Position numbers and translations under genes: made by a program. The notes beneath the pieces are model-generated. The model did no database searches. It was not told the origin of the DNA and saw only the letters and a list, made by a program, of their open reading frames with translations. From Phycisphaerales bacterium UBA966 (GTDB taxonomy: Bacteria > Planctomycetota > Phycisphaerae > Phycisphaerales > SM1A02), in the NCBI GenBank assembly GCA_002292895.1, contig DBCE01000211.1, positions 8,011 to 13,392 of the forward strand: a stretch of DNA of 5,382 nucleotides. The letters are read 5' to 3'. Of this stretch, positions 1 to 5,382 are shown in pieces (positions within the stretch are counted from its first letter, which is position 1; each line of letters starts with the position of its first letter).

Positions 1-641
1 ACGGCTTTGTCCCAATCTTTGCTGTCAATCGCCTTGGTCATGTCATTCTGCCGACCCATGGCCTTCATCTCTTCGGCAACGGAGTCTTCGAAGGTTTGCT
101 TGGCAGTCTTGGGGTCCCATGTTCCATTAACGACCTTGGTCAACGGACCATCCATGTCCATCGGGTGACCAATCCACTGCACCACGCCTTCCTTGACAAT
201 GAACGCGGTGGGAATGCCGCCTTGCCCGGAAGCCTCCATGTACGCCTTGTGCGTGGAACGATCGGGATCAGTCGCCAACGTGTAGCGAGCCTTCTGCTTC
301 CATTCGTCCTTCTCCAAGAACGTTCGAACCGTCTCTACTTTTTCGTCACTGACTCCAACGATCACCACGCCCTTGCTCTTCATGTCTTCCGCAAGTTTGG
401 TGAGGTGCGGCATGCTTTGCCGGCAGGGCGGGCACCAGGTGGCCCAAAATTCAATCACATACACCTTGCCGGGTTCAAAGAACGTGGGCTTCTCGCCGCG
501 CACGAAATCGGAGATCTCTGGGATCGGCGCTTTGGAGCCGATGGAGAGGCCGAGCGTGGTTGGAGCGGCTGGTGTTGCAGGTGCAGCTTGAGTAGCAGCC
601 GGCGCCTGCGAGATGATCGCGGCGAGAAGAACATGCAGCAT
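1..641 (-). CDS. TlpA-type thioredoxin-fold protein, CPPC active site (C-terminus beyond window edge)
   Basis: This is a partial gene: 213 codons are visible from ATG at 641 and the frame is still open at base 1. A probable thiol-disulfide oxidoreductase, it shows a short hydrophobic N-terminus (about residues 2-11, no basic residue, possible cleavage after SQA at 11-13), an Ala/Pro-rich linker (14-28), then a TlpA/thioredoxin domain (about 38-175). That domain has EFWATWCPPC ending at Cys73 (redox cysteines Cys70 and Cys73), the SDEK segment near 98-101, and the cis-Pro motif GIPTAF with Pro144. From about 190 a helical stretch begins that resembles the start of the TPR-like region in the upstream paralogue. 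The start is supported by GAAAGGA 8 nt upstream. The gene lies 33 bp after the paralogue's stop, so they probably form an operon. The signal peptide is weak, so export is inferred mainly from the family and the paralogue. The exact substrate is unknown. Confidence 0.88.
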   Translation of the reverse strand, partial: MLHVLLAAIISQAPAATQAAPATPAAPTTLGLSIGSKAPIPEISDFVRGEKPTFFEPGKVYVIEFWATWCPPCRQSMPHLTKLAEDMKSKGVVIVGVSDEKVETVRTFLEKDEWKQKARYTLATDPDRSTHKAYMEASGQGGIPTAFIVKEGVVQWIGHPMDMDGPLTKVVNGTWDPKTAKQTFEDSVAEEMKAMGRQNDMTKAIDSKDWDKA

Positions 642-649
642 CGGGTCAG

Positions 650-656
650 TCCTTTC
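650..656 (-). promoter_or_regulatory. Ribosome binding site of the distal thioredoxin gene
   Basis: On the minus strand GAAAGGA lies 8 nt before the ATG at 641. It is the clearest Shine-Dalgarno match in the window. It decides between the ATG at 641 and the nearby out-of-frame ATG at 634. Its position inside the 33-bp gap suggests the distal gene is translated independently from a shared transcript. Confidence 0.7.
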
Positions 657-674
657 GAGGTATCGGTCGATCCG

Positions 675-2696
675 TCACTTACCGGCTGGTGCGCCGGCTG
701 GAGGTGCTGGAGGCGCAGGAGGAACAGGTCCGCCAGCCGGAGGCATTGGAACGCCCGGTCCGCCCGCGCCGGCTGGAGCGCCCGGTCCGCGCGGTGCTCC
801 CGGACCACCTGGTCCGCGTGCGCCGCCTGGGCCCATCGCGCCGCCCGGACCGCCTGGTCCGCCCGGTCCACCTTCCATGCCCATCGACTTCATCATTTCG
901 CCCTGCATTGTCTGAGCGAACGCGGAGTTGGCTTCTTCGATGGTCTTGAACTTACCGTCCATGACTTCCTTCGCGGTCGAAGCGGCGGCGGTCTTAATCG
1001 ATGCGCGCATGGTCTCGCCCATCATGTTGGCCATCATGGCCATTTGCGCGCCTTCGTCGCCCTTCATGCCGGATGACTTGTCAAAGTCAAACCACCACTT
1101 GCCATCGGCCTTCACCACGGCGGTCGGCTGACCGGTTGGCTTGCCTTCGGCATCGGTCGCCAAGATCGTTGCGGCGGAGTCGCCGTCCATCTTCACTTCG
1201 AACTTCGCGCCATTGACTGGCACCGGAATCGGCATTGATCCTGCCTTGCCAAACTTCGTTGTGGTGGCAGTGACGACGGGCTGCATGTCTTCAATGAGAG
1301 CTGCAGCAACGCGGATCGAAATGTTGCCGCCTTCGTTGGCGGAACGCATGGCGCGGACGAGTCGGAGCATCGCTCCTGGGTCCTTGCTTGCGTTGGGCAG
1401 GAAGGTGATGATTTCATCGGTGCTGGCAAATCCCTCGGGAGTGATTGCTGGGAACACCTTCTCCGCAGCAGGGCTCAGCTTTGCAGCTGGACGAGCTGGA
1501 CGCGGAGCGCGGGGAGCCGTGGTGGCATCCGGTACAGCTGCCGGTGGAGCGGCGGGCGGAGTTGCGCTCGGTGCGCCGTCCTGACGGAACGAAGTCTTCT
1601 TGGTCGGCGCGGTGCCGCCCTCATACTTCTTGAGCGTCTCCTTCAGTTCGTCGGCCATATCGCCGTCCGCATTCTCAATTGCCTTCTTCTGCCACTCAAT
1701 CGCTTTGGCCTTGTTGCCAGATTCCCAGCACGCGCGGGCCATGGTGTCCATGATTGAACCGTCTTCGCCCTTGCTTGCGGCAACCGCTTGGGTAGCAACA
1801 TCCATGGCGAATGAAAGATCGCGGTCAGTGACCTTCTCATTATCAAGTACGAACCACGCCATCTGATTGAGAATCATGGCGTTGTCGTTGTTGGCTGCGG
1901 CAACTTCGCGTCCGAGCTTGTAGGCGTCGGCTGGCTTCTTGGCGTCGGTGAGTAGCACTTGGAACTTGTTGGCCTGCATCGAAGCCTTCGTGCGCGATGG
2001 GGCTGCGGCAATGTCTTCGTCCATCATCTTGATGACGGCATCCCAATCGCCGGTCTTGCGGGCCTTCACCATGGCGCTGCGTCGCGTCATTTGTTGGCGC
2101 GTCATGGCAATTTCCTTCTCAAACTCCACCTTGTATTCGTCGGCGTTCCAGGTGCCAGCAACGATCTTTGCCAATGGTTCATCCATCGCCATCGGGTGAC
2201 CGATCCACTGCACCTTGTTGTCCTTGACAACAAACGCGGTCGGGATGCCGTTCTGAGCGGCGGCTTCCATGTACTGCTTGTGCGTGGAGCGATCCGGATC
2301 AGTAGCGAGGTTGTAGCGCGCCTTCTGCTTCCACTCGTCGGTGTCGAGGAACTTGGTCACGGTCTCCAGCTTCTCGTCGCTGATGCCAACGATGACCACC
2401 GAGTCCTTGTACTTCTCAGAAACATCGCTCAGGTGCGGCATGCTCATGCGGCACGGTCCACACCAGGTGGCCCAGAACTCCACCACGTACACCTTGCCTG
2501 GTTCGAACCACTTTGGCTCGGTGCCACGAACAAACTTCTCGATCATTGGCTTGGGGGCAGCGCTACCGATGGTCATCGGCTCCGGCGCGGCGTCCGCCTT
2601 CGGGGTGTCTTGCGCCGTGACAGCAGCGGTGCAGATGAGAGCGAACGCTGCGGCCTGCGCGGAGCGCCAGGAGAACGACGAAAGTGTGCTTTGCAT
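675..2696 (-). CDS. Secreted TlpA-type thioredoxin with TPR-like region and collagen-like Gly/Pro-rich tail
   Basis: A 673-residue multi-domain protein, probably an exported thiol-disulfide oxidoreductase. From the ATG at 2696: signal peptide 1-28 (Arg11, hydrophobic core AQAAAFALICTAAV, cleavage near VTA|Q); thioredoxin/TlpA domain about 42-185 with WCGPC (Cys79, Cys82) and cis-Pro152 in GIPTAF; TPR-like helices about 204-359; Pro/Ala-rich linker 372-409; an unassigned domain 409-539 ending in a VVKADGKWWFDFD strand; a Met-rich stretch 540-609 (13 Met); and a Gly/Pro tail 610-673 with near-regular Gly-X-Y triplets. The start is uncertain. ATGs at 2720 and 2711 are in frame, but 2696 gives the best signal peptide and has a weak AGG 8 nt upstream. 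The thioredoxin domain is paralogous to the downstream gene, roughly two thirds identical by eye over the core. The function of the C-terminal half is not recognised. TlpA-like membership is secure; the physiological partner is not. Confidence 0.88.
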   Translation of the reverse strand: MQSTLSSFSWRSAQAAAFALICTAAVTAQDTPKADAAPEPMTIGSAAPKPMIEKFVRGTEPKWFEPGKVYVVEFWATWCGPCRMSMPHLSDVSEKYKDSVVIVGISDEKLETVTKFLDTDEWKQKARYNLATDPDRSTHKQYMEAAAQNGIPTAFVVKDNKVQWIGHPMAMDEPLAKIVAGTWNADEYKVEFEKEIAMTRQQMTRRSAMVKARKTGDWDAVIKMMDEDIAAAPSRTKASMQANKFQVLLTDAKKPADAYKLGREVAAANNDNAMILNQMAWFVLDNEKVTDRDLSFAMDVATQAVAASKGEDGSIMDTMARACWESGNKAKAIEWQKKAIENADGDMADELKETLKKYEGGTAPTKKTSFRQDGAPSATPPAAPPAAVPDATTAPRAPRPARPAAKLSPAAEKVFPAITPEGFASTDEIITFLPNASKDPGAMLRLVRAMRSANEGGNISIRVAAALIEDMQPVVTATTTKFGKAGSMPIPVPVNGAKFEVKMDGDSAATILATDAEGKPTGQPTAVVKADGKWWFDFDKSSGMKGDEGAQMAMMANMMGETMRASIKTAAASTAKEVMDGKFKTIEEANSAFAQTMQGEMMKSMGMEGGPGGPGGPGGAMGPGGARGPGGPGAPRGPGAPAGAGGPGVPMPPAGGPVPPAPPAPPAGAPAGK
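753..869 (-). repeat. Collagen-like Gly-X-Y coding repeat
   Basis: This low-complexity stretch encodes about 39 residues of mostly GPG, GAM, GAR and GPG triplets, with Gly in the first position of most triplets and only two APR/APA interruptions. At DNA level it is an imperfect 9-base repetition of GGTCC/GGACC and CCGCCTGG-like units, which also creates many short inverted repeats. It is the start of the C-terminal tail of the large thioredoxin gene and is followed by a more irregular Pro/Ala/Gly segment to the stop. The repetition explains the long overlapping open frames on the other strand here; these are not genes. Confidence 0.75.
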
Positions 2697-2790
2697 GATG
2701 TTGACCTGCATGAGTGGCATGGTTGCGCCATCGGACGCAATCGAGTGGGGCGAAGATACCACTCCTGCCCCTGATGCACCGCGCCTTTGG

Positions 2791-2813
2791 GGCAGCAGGC
2801 GTATCCTGCCGCC
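2791..2813. repeat. Imperfect inverted repeat in the thioredoxin/folD divergent intergenic region
   Basis: GGCAGCAGG and CCTGCCGCC flank a 5-nt CGTAT centre, giving 9-bp arms with one mismatch. It sits about 50 bp before the folD start and about 95 bp before the thioredoxin start, inside the only sizeable non-coding gap (2697-2863). It could be an operator or a leader hairpin for folD. In GC-rich DNA an arm this short may arise by chance. I see no convincing -35/-10 pair for either gene here. Confidence 0.3.
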
Positions 2814-2863
2814 TCTCACTGAGCACGCCCGAGAATCTCACCTCCAACGCACTCTGCACCGCC

Positions 2864-3733
2864 ATGTCGAACGCCCCCGCCAACACCGCCGCCGCCCGGA
2901 TCATCGACGGGAAGGTCCTTTCTGAGACCGTCCGCAACAGCCTGCGCTCGCGGATCGCAGCGGCGGGGCGCCCGGTGCGTCTTGACGCGCTGCTGGTGGG
3001 TGACGATCGCGCAGCTGGCATCTATGCGATGAACCAAGCGTCGACCTGCGCCGAGGTTGGCATCGAGTACGTGCTACATCGACTTCCCGCGGGCGCGTCC
3101 GCTGATGACATCGCGGGACGCGTGCTGCTCCTGAACGTCGACGATGCGGTGCGCGCGTTGATGGTGCATCTTCCGCTTCCTGAAGGCGTTGATACGGAGC
3201 GGATTCAGTCGCTCATCAGCCCTGACAAGGACGTGGAAGGCGTCAATCCTGCCAACATTGGCAATGTGGTCTATGGCAGGCGAAGCCTTGTTCCATGCAC
3301 GGCTCTGGCCACGCTGGAGATGATTGAGTCCACCGGTATTCAGTTGCGTGGCAAGCGATGCGTGGTAGTTGGCGCAAGCAACATTGTTGGCAAGCCAATC
3401 GCAGTGCTGTTGATGCGCACCGAGGCAACAGTGCACTCCACCAACAAGTTCACTCCGGATTTACCCGCGTTGTGTCGCACCTGCGATGTGGTCATCGCTG
3501 CGTGCGGCGTTCCGCAACTATTGAAAGCGGATTGGATCAAGCCAGGCGCAGTGGTGATCGATGTTGGCATCAATCGAATTGATGGCCCGGATGGCAAGAA
3601 GATCACTGTGGGCGATGTGGACTTTGCGGCTGTACGCGGCGTTGCTGGTTGGATATCGCCAGTTCCTGGCGGCGTTGGGCCCATGACGGTTGCCATGTTG
3701 CTGCGCAACGTGGTCGACGCGGCGCTGCGCTGA
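2864..3733 (+). CDS. folD: FolD-family methylenetetrahydrofolate dehydrogenase, with altered folate-site catalytic residues
   Basis: FolD normally oxidises 5,10-methylene-THF to 5,10-methenyl-THF and hydrolyses that to 10-formyl-THF in the cytoplasm. This 289-residue protein has the family's usual length: N-terminal RIIDGK (12-17), LVGDD (44-48), the substrate-site Tyr54, VHLPLP (101-106), DKDVEG (121-126), VPCT (143-146), a Rossmann dinucleotide site GASNIVGKP (170-178), VIDVGINR (231-238), GDVDF (250-254) and PVPGGVGPMT (266-275). By alignment from memory with E. coli FolD (Tyr50, Lys54, Gln98, Asp121), Tyr is kept but Lys is Gln58, Gln is His102 and Asp is Glu125; the Pro after PCT is Ala147. 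Dehydrogenase activity is plausible; cyclohydrolase activity is doubtful. The ATG at 2864 was chosen because it places IIDG about 12 residues in, as in the family; in-frame ATGs at 2714 and 2774 would add an unsupported extension. No Shine-Dalgarno is visible. It converges with purC. Confidence 0.93.
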   Translation: MSNAPANTAAARIIDGKVLSETVRNSLRSRIAAAGRPVRLDALLVGDDRAAGIYAMNQASTCAEVGIEYVLHRLPAGASADDIAGRVLLLNVDDAVRALMVHLPLPEGVDTERIQSLISPDKDVEGVNPANIGNVVYGRRSLVPCTALATLEMIESTGIQLRGKRCVVVGASNIVGKPIAVLLMRTEATVHSTNKFTPDLPALCRTCDVVIAACGVPQLLKADWIKPGAVVIDVGINRIDGPDGKKITVGDVDFAAVRGVAGWISPVPGGVGPMTVAMLLRNVVDAALR

Positions 3734-3765
3734 GCGTTGCTGCACCGGTGGTATCACGCGATCAA

Positions 3766-4731
3766 TCACGCGAGCAGTCGAGCCGCTTCTTCGTACTTGG
3801 AACGCGTCTCGCGGAGCACTTCAGCAGGCAGCACGGGTCCGGGAGGTTCCTTGTGCCATTCGCCGCGCGCGACTCGTTCGAGCAGCCAATTCCGTAGGTA
3901 TTGCTTATCGAAACTGGGTTGATCGCGGCCGGGCGCGTATCCAGCGACCGGCCAATATCGGCTGGAATCGGGGGTGAGCACTTCGTCAACCAACATCAGT
4001 TCGGCGGTTGGTTCGTTGTTTGCATCAAGCGCAAACCCAAACTCAAACTTCGTGTCCGCCAGGATCAGTCCACGCGCGCGTGCTCGCGCAGCGGCGGCGG
4101 TGTAAATATTGAGCGTCATCGTTCGCAGGCGTTCAGCAAGCTCGCCACCAACGGTGTCGCACATGGCGGCGAAGGAGATGTTTTCGTCGTGACCTTCCGC
4201 CGCCTTGGTAGCGGGCGTGAAGATCGGCTCGGGGAGTTGCTCGCACTGGCGAAGCCCGGCTGGCAATGGGATGCCACACGCCGTTCCATTCGATTGGTAC
4301 TCCTGCCAACCGCTGCCCGCCAAGTAACCGCGCGCCACGCACTCCACCTGCACCACCCGCGCCGCGCGACAGATCATCGAGCGACCGGCAAGCAGGGCAC
4401 GATCAGCATCATCCAGTGTCTGCAGCCGTGACACGTCGGTGGATACCAAGTGATCGGGAGCGATTCCCAGTGAGCGTAAGAACGTGAACCACGCAACGCT
4501 GATCTCTGTCAGGAGTTGGCCCTTTCCCGGTACGGCCGTAGGCATCACTACATCGAATGCGCTGATTCGGTCCGTGGCGACCACCAAGATCTGTGGTCGA
4601 TCGCCAGCCTTTGTTGGAAGCGAGTAGACGTCGCGGACCTTCCCCTGACGGCGGCCCCCAAGGGGCAAGTGCGTTTCGAAGACCGCGTGTGCCGTGGTGT
4701 CTGTGCCGGGGAGGGCGTTCATCTGCGGCAT
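3766..4731 (-). CDS. purC: Phosphoribosylaminoimidazole-succinocarboxamide synthase (SAICAR synthase)
   Basis: PurC joins CAIR and aspartate using ATP to form SAICAR in de novo purine synthesis, in the cytoplasm. From ATG at 4731 the protein has 321 residues, close to the longer Ade1-like form and longer than the roughly 240-residue E. coli type. Motifs in order: GKVRDVY (31-37, nucleotide-binding start), ATDRISAFD (52-60), ECVARGYLAGSGW (130-142), FTPATKA followed by GHDENIS (171-186), ADTKFEFG (225-232), VDEVLTPDSSRYW (248-260) and PSFDKQYLRNWL (272-283). All appear intact, so it should be active. Start choice: GTG at 4740 and ATG at 4722 are also in frame. GGGTG about 7 nt before the ATG at 4731 is a weak ribosome site. 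It converges on folD, with 32 bp between the stops, and diverges from the gene at 4820. I see no neighbouring pur gene. Confidence 0.96.
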   Translation of the reverse strand: MPQMNALPGTDTTAHAVFETHLPLGGRRQGKVRDVYSLPTKAGDRPQILVVATDRISAFDVVMPTAVPGKGQLLTEISVAWFTFLRSLGIAPDHLVSTDVSRLQTLDDADRALLAGRSMICRAARVVQVECVARGYLAGSGWQEYQSNGTACGIPLPAGLRQCEQLPEPIFTPATKAAEGHDENISFAAMCDTVGGELAERLRTMTLNIYTAAAARARARGLILADTKFEFGFALDANNEPTAELMLVDEVLTPDSSRYWPVAGYAPGRDQPSFDKQYLRNWLLERVARGEWHKEPPGPVLPAEVLRETRSKYEEAARLLA

Positions 4732-4764
4732 CGTAATCACCCGCGATCCCGTCAGCTTTCTTGC

Positions 4765-4780
4765 TGCCTTTCCGCAGGCA
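4765..4780. repeat. Short inverted repeat between purC and the divergent gene at 4820
   Basis: TGCCT and AGGCA are perfect 5-bp arms around a 6-nt centre (TTCCGC). The repeat lies in the 88-bp divergent gap between purC and the gene at 4820, where promoters for both must lie. It may be a regulator site or chance. No purine-riboswitch-like structure is evident in this short gap. Confidence 0.2.
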
Positions 4781-4807
4781 TGTGTCGAGCACCACTCGCT
4801 GCCCGGC

Positions 4808-4813
4808 TACACT
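4808..4813 (+). promoter_or_regulatory. Possible -10 element immediately before the gene at 4820
   Basis: TACACT matches 4 of 6 bases of the TATAAT consensus and lies 6 nt before the ATG at 4820. If it is used, transcription would begin at or next to the start codon and the mRNA would be leaderless, which would fit the lack of a Shine-Dalgarno here. No good -35 is present 16-18 bp upstream. This is a single-site reading with weak support. Confidence 0.2.
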
Positions 4814-4819
4814 CGGCGG

Positions 4820-5382
4820 ATGCTTCGTTTCACGGTGTTCGACGAGGACGGGCCGGCGCGGGATTGGCCGCTCGTCAATGCACACATTCTTGGCGTCGAC
4901 GACACGGCGCTTGAGGGAGTTGTGACATTCAGCAAAGGGAAGATTGTCTGCAAGGCGGTCGATACCCAGCCGGCCATCGCTTTATGCCTTGAAGTGAATG
5001 CAGGCAAAGCTGGCACGATGATGTTGCAGACGTGCCTCTTGGAGCAGCGCAACGAGCCGTATCGGTTGTACGAGGAACTGGCACGCCACCGCGTGAAGAT
5101 TTTCTTAGAGAAGAGTGAGAACTGGGGATTCCTTGATCCAGCCAAGGCGCCCGAGGCGTTCGAGCAGTTTGAACGCGCGCGTTCCATGTTCGTCACCGGC
5201 ACGGTGGATCAGGAGCCTTTCCGCGCGCAGGTTCATCACCGCGATGCCTTGGCGATAGCCATGGACGCCAGCGAGAAGCTGGTGATGAAGCGCACCGAGT
5301 GGATGTTGCACCGCCGCTATGCCAAGCAGGGCGCGCAACGCGCACTTGGAGTGCGAGTGCCGGTTGAGAAGGCGCCAGAATT
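4820..5382 (+). CDS. Partial gene, N-terminus of a planctomycete GH10/xylanase-annotated-like protein
   Basis: A frame of 187 codons is open from ATG at 4820 to the window's right edge. The N-terminus begins MLRFTVFDEDGPARDWPL, with an all-beta-looking first 60 residues including GKIVCKAVDTQPAIAL. Then come MMLQTCLLEQRNEPYRLY (about 66-83), ELARHRVKIFLEKSENWGF (86-104) and an Arg/Glu-rich helical part to residue 187. From memory, the LQTCLL...PY..ELARHR combination is typical of a planctomycete group annotated as endo-1,4-beta-xylanase, with a GH10-like domain further downstream. That domain is not in the window, so activity cannot be judged. There is no signal peptide or membrane segment at the N-terminus, which is odd for a polysaccharide-degrading enzyme. 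No Shine-Dalgarno is visible. The start is supported by the position of the conserved MLRF opening. It is divergent from purC. The reading frame is secure; the family assignment is moderate. Confidence 0.7.
   Translation, partial: MLRFTVFDEDGPARDWPLVNAHILGVDDTALEGVVTFSKGKIVCKAVDTQPAIALCLEVNAGKAGTMMLQTCLLEQRNEPYRLYEELARHRVKIFLEKSENWGFLDPAKAPEAFEQFERARSMFVTGTVDQEPFRAQVHHRDALAIAMDASEKLVMKRTEWMLHRRYAKQGAQRALGVRVPVEKAPE

Noticed and set aside
753..869. Repetitive GGTCC/GGACC DNA as a CRISPR or intergenic repeat array
   Set aside because: The repetition is in frame, encodes Gly-X-Y triplets, and has no unique spacers. It is part of a coding sequence.
96..1076. Long plus-strand open frame of 326 codons opposite the thioredoxin genes
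   Set aside because: It lies antisense to two clear thioredoxin coding regions and spans the gap between them. Its composition is Arg/His/Trp-rich and it shows no family motif. It is a shadow of GC-rich coding DNA.
1959..2774. Plus-strand open frame of 271 codons antisense to the large thioredoxin gene
   Set aside because: Entirely opposite the signal peptide, thioredoxin and TPR-like coding sequence; its resemblance to part of the 96-1076 frame only reflects the paralogous genes on the other strand.
2697..2819. Upstream extension of the large thioredoxin gene to 2819
   Set aside because: The added residues are Arg/Gly/Ser-rich, place the hydrophobic signal too far from the N-terminus, and fill the divergent promoter gap.
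2714..2863. N-terminal extension of folD from in-frame ATGs at 2714 or 2774
   Set aside because: FolD proteins start about 5-15 residues before the IIDG motif. The extra 50 residues have no family similarity and would overlap the divergent gene's start region.
3734..3773. Possible bidirectional terminator (CACCGGTG palindrome at 3743-3750) and a 9-bp direct repeat ATCACGCGA (3753-3761, 3765-3773) between folD and purC
   Set aside because: The palindrome gives only a 4-bp stem without a loop or T-run, and the direct repeat overlaps the purC stop. Neither is convincing as a functional element.

Overview
The window is a GC-rich (about 60% by eye), densely coded chromosomal segment, most likely from a member of the Planctomycetota (perhaps Phycisphaerae-like). 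The clues are a TlpA-type secreted thioredoxin carrying a long Gly/Pro-rich tail, and an N-terminal sequence that resembles a planctomycete protein group usually labelled endo-1,4-beta-xylanase. Weak or missing Shine-Dalgarno signals at most starts fit this. The assignment is inferred from protein flavour; there is no rRNA in the window.

Layout: (1) Bases 1-2696, minus strand, hold two tandem paralogous thioredoxin-fold genes. The promoter-proximal one (675-2696) is large and multi-domain: signal peptide, TlpA/thioredoxin domain with CGPC, TPR-like helices, Pro/Ala linker, an unassigned domain, a Met-rich stretch and a collagen-like Gly/Pro tail. The distal one (641 down to base 1, C-terminus outside the window) repeats the thioredoxin domain with a CPPC active site. 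They are 33 bp apart and probably co-transcribed. (2) A divergent intergenic region of about 167 bp separates them from folD (2864-3733, plus). (3) folD converges on purC (minus, 3766-4731) with 32 bp between the stops. (4) purC diverges from a plus-strand gene starting at 4820 that runs off the right edge.

Functionally, folD (one-carbon/folate metabolism) and purC (de novo purine synthesis) are housekeeping genes linked through 10-formyl-THF. The thioredoxin pair probably works outside the cytoplasm in thiol-disulfide chemistry.

The observation most worth a second look is in FolD. Three of the four folate-site catalytic positions are replaced (Lys to Gln, Gln to His, Asp to Glu) while the rest of the protein is intact and well conserved. 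This suggests a variant without normal cyclohydrolase activity. I see no CRISPR array, insertion sequence, tRNA, phage or defence system, and no clear new multi-gene system.
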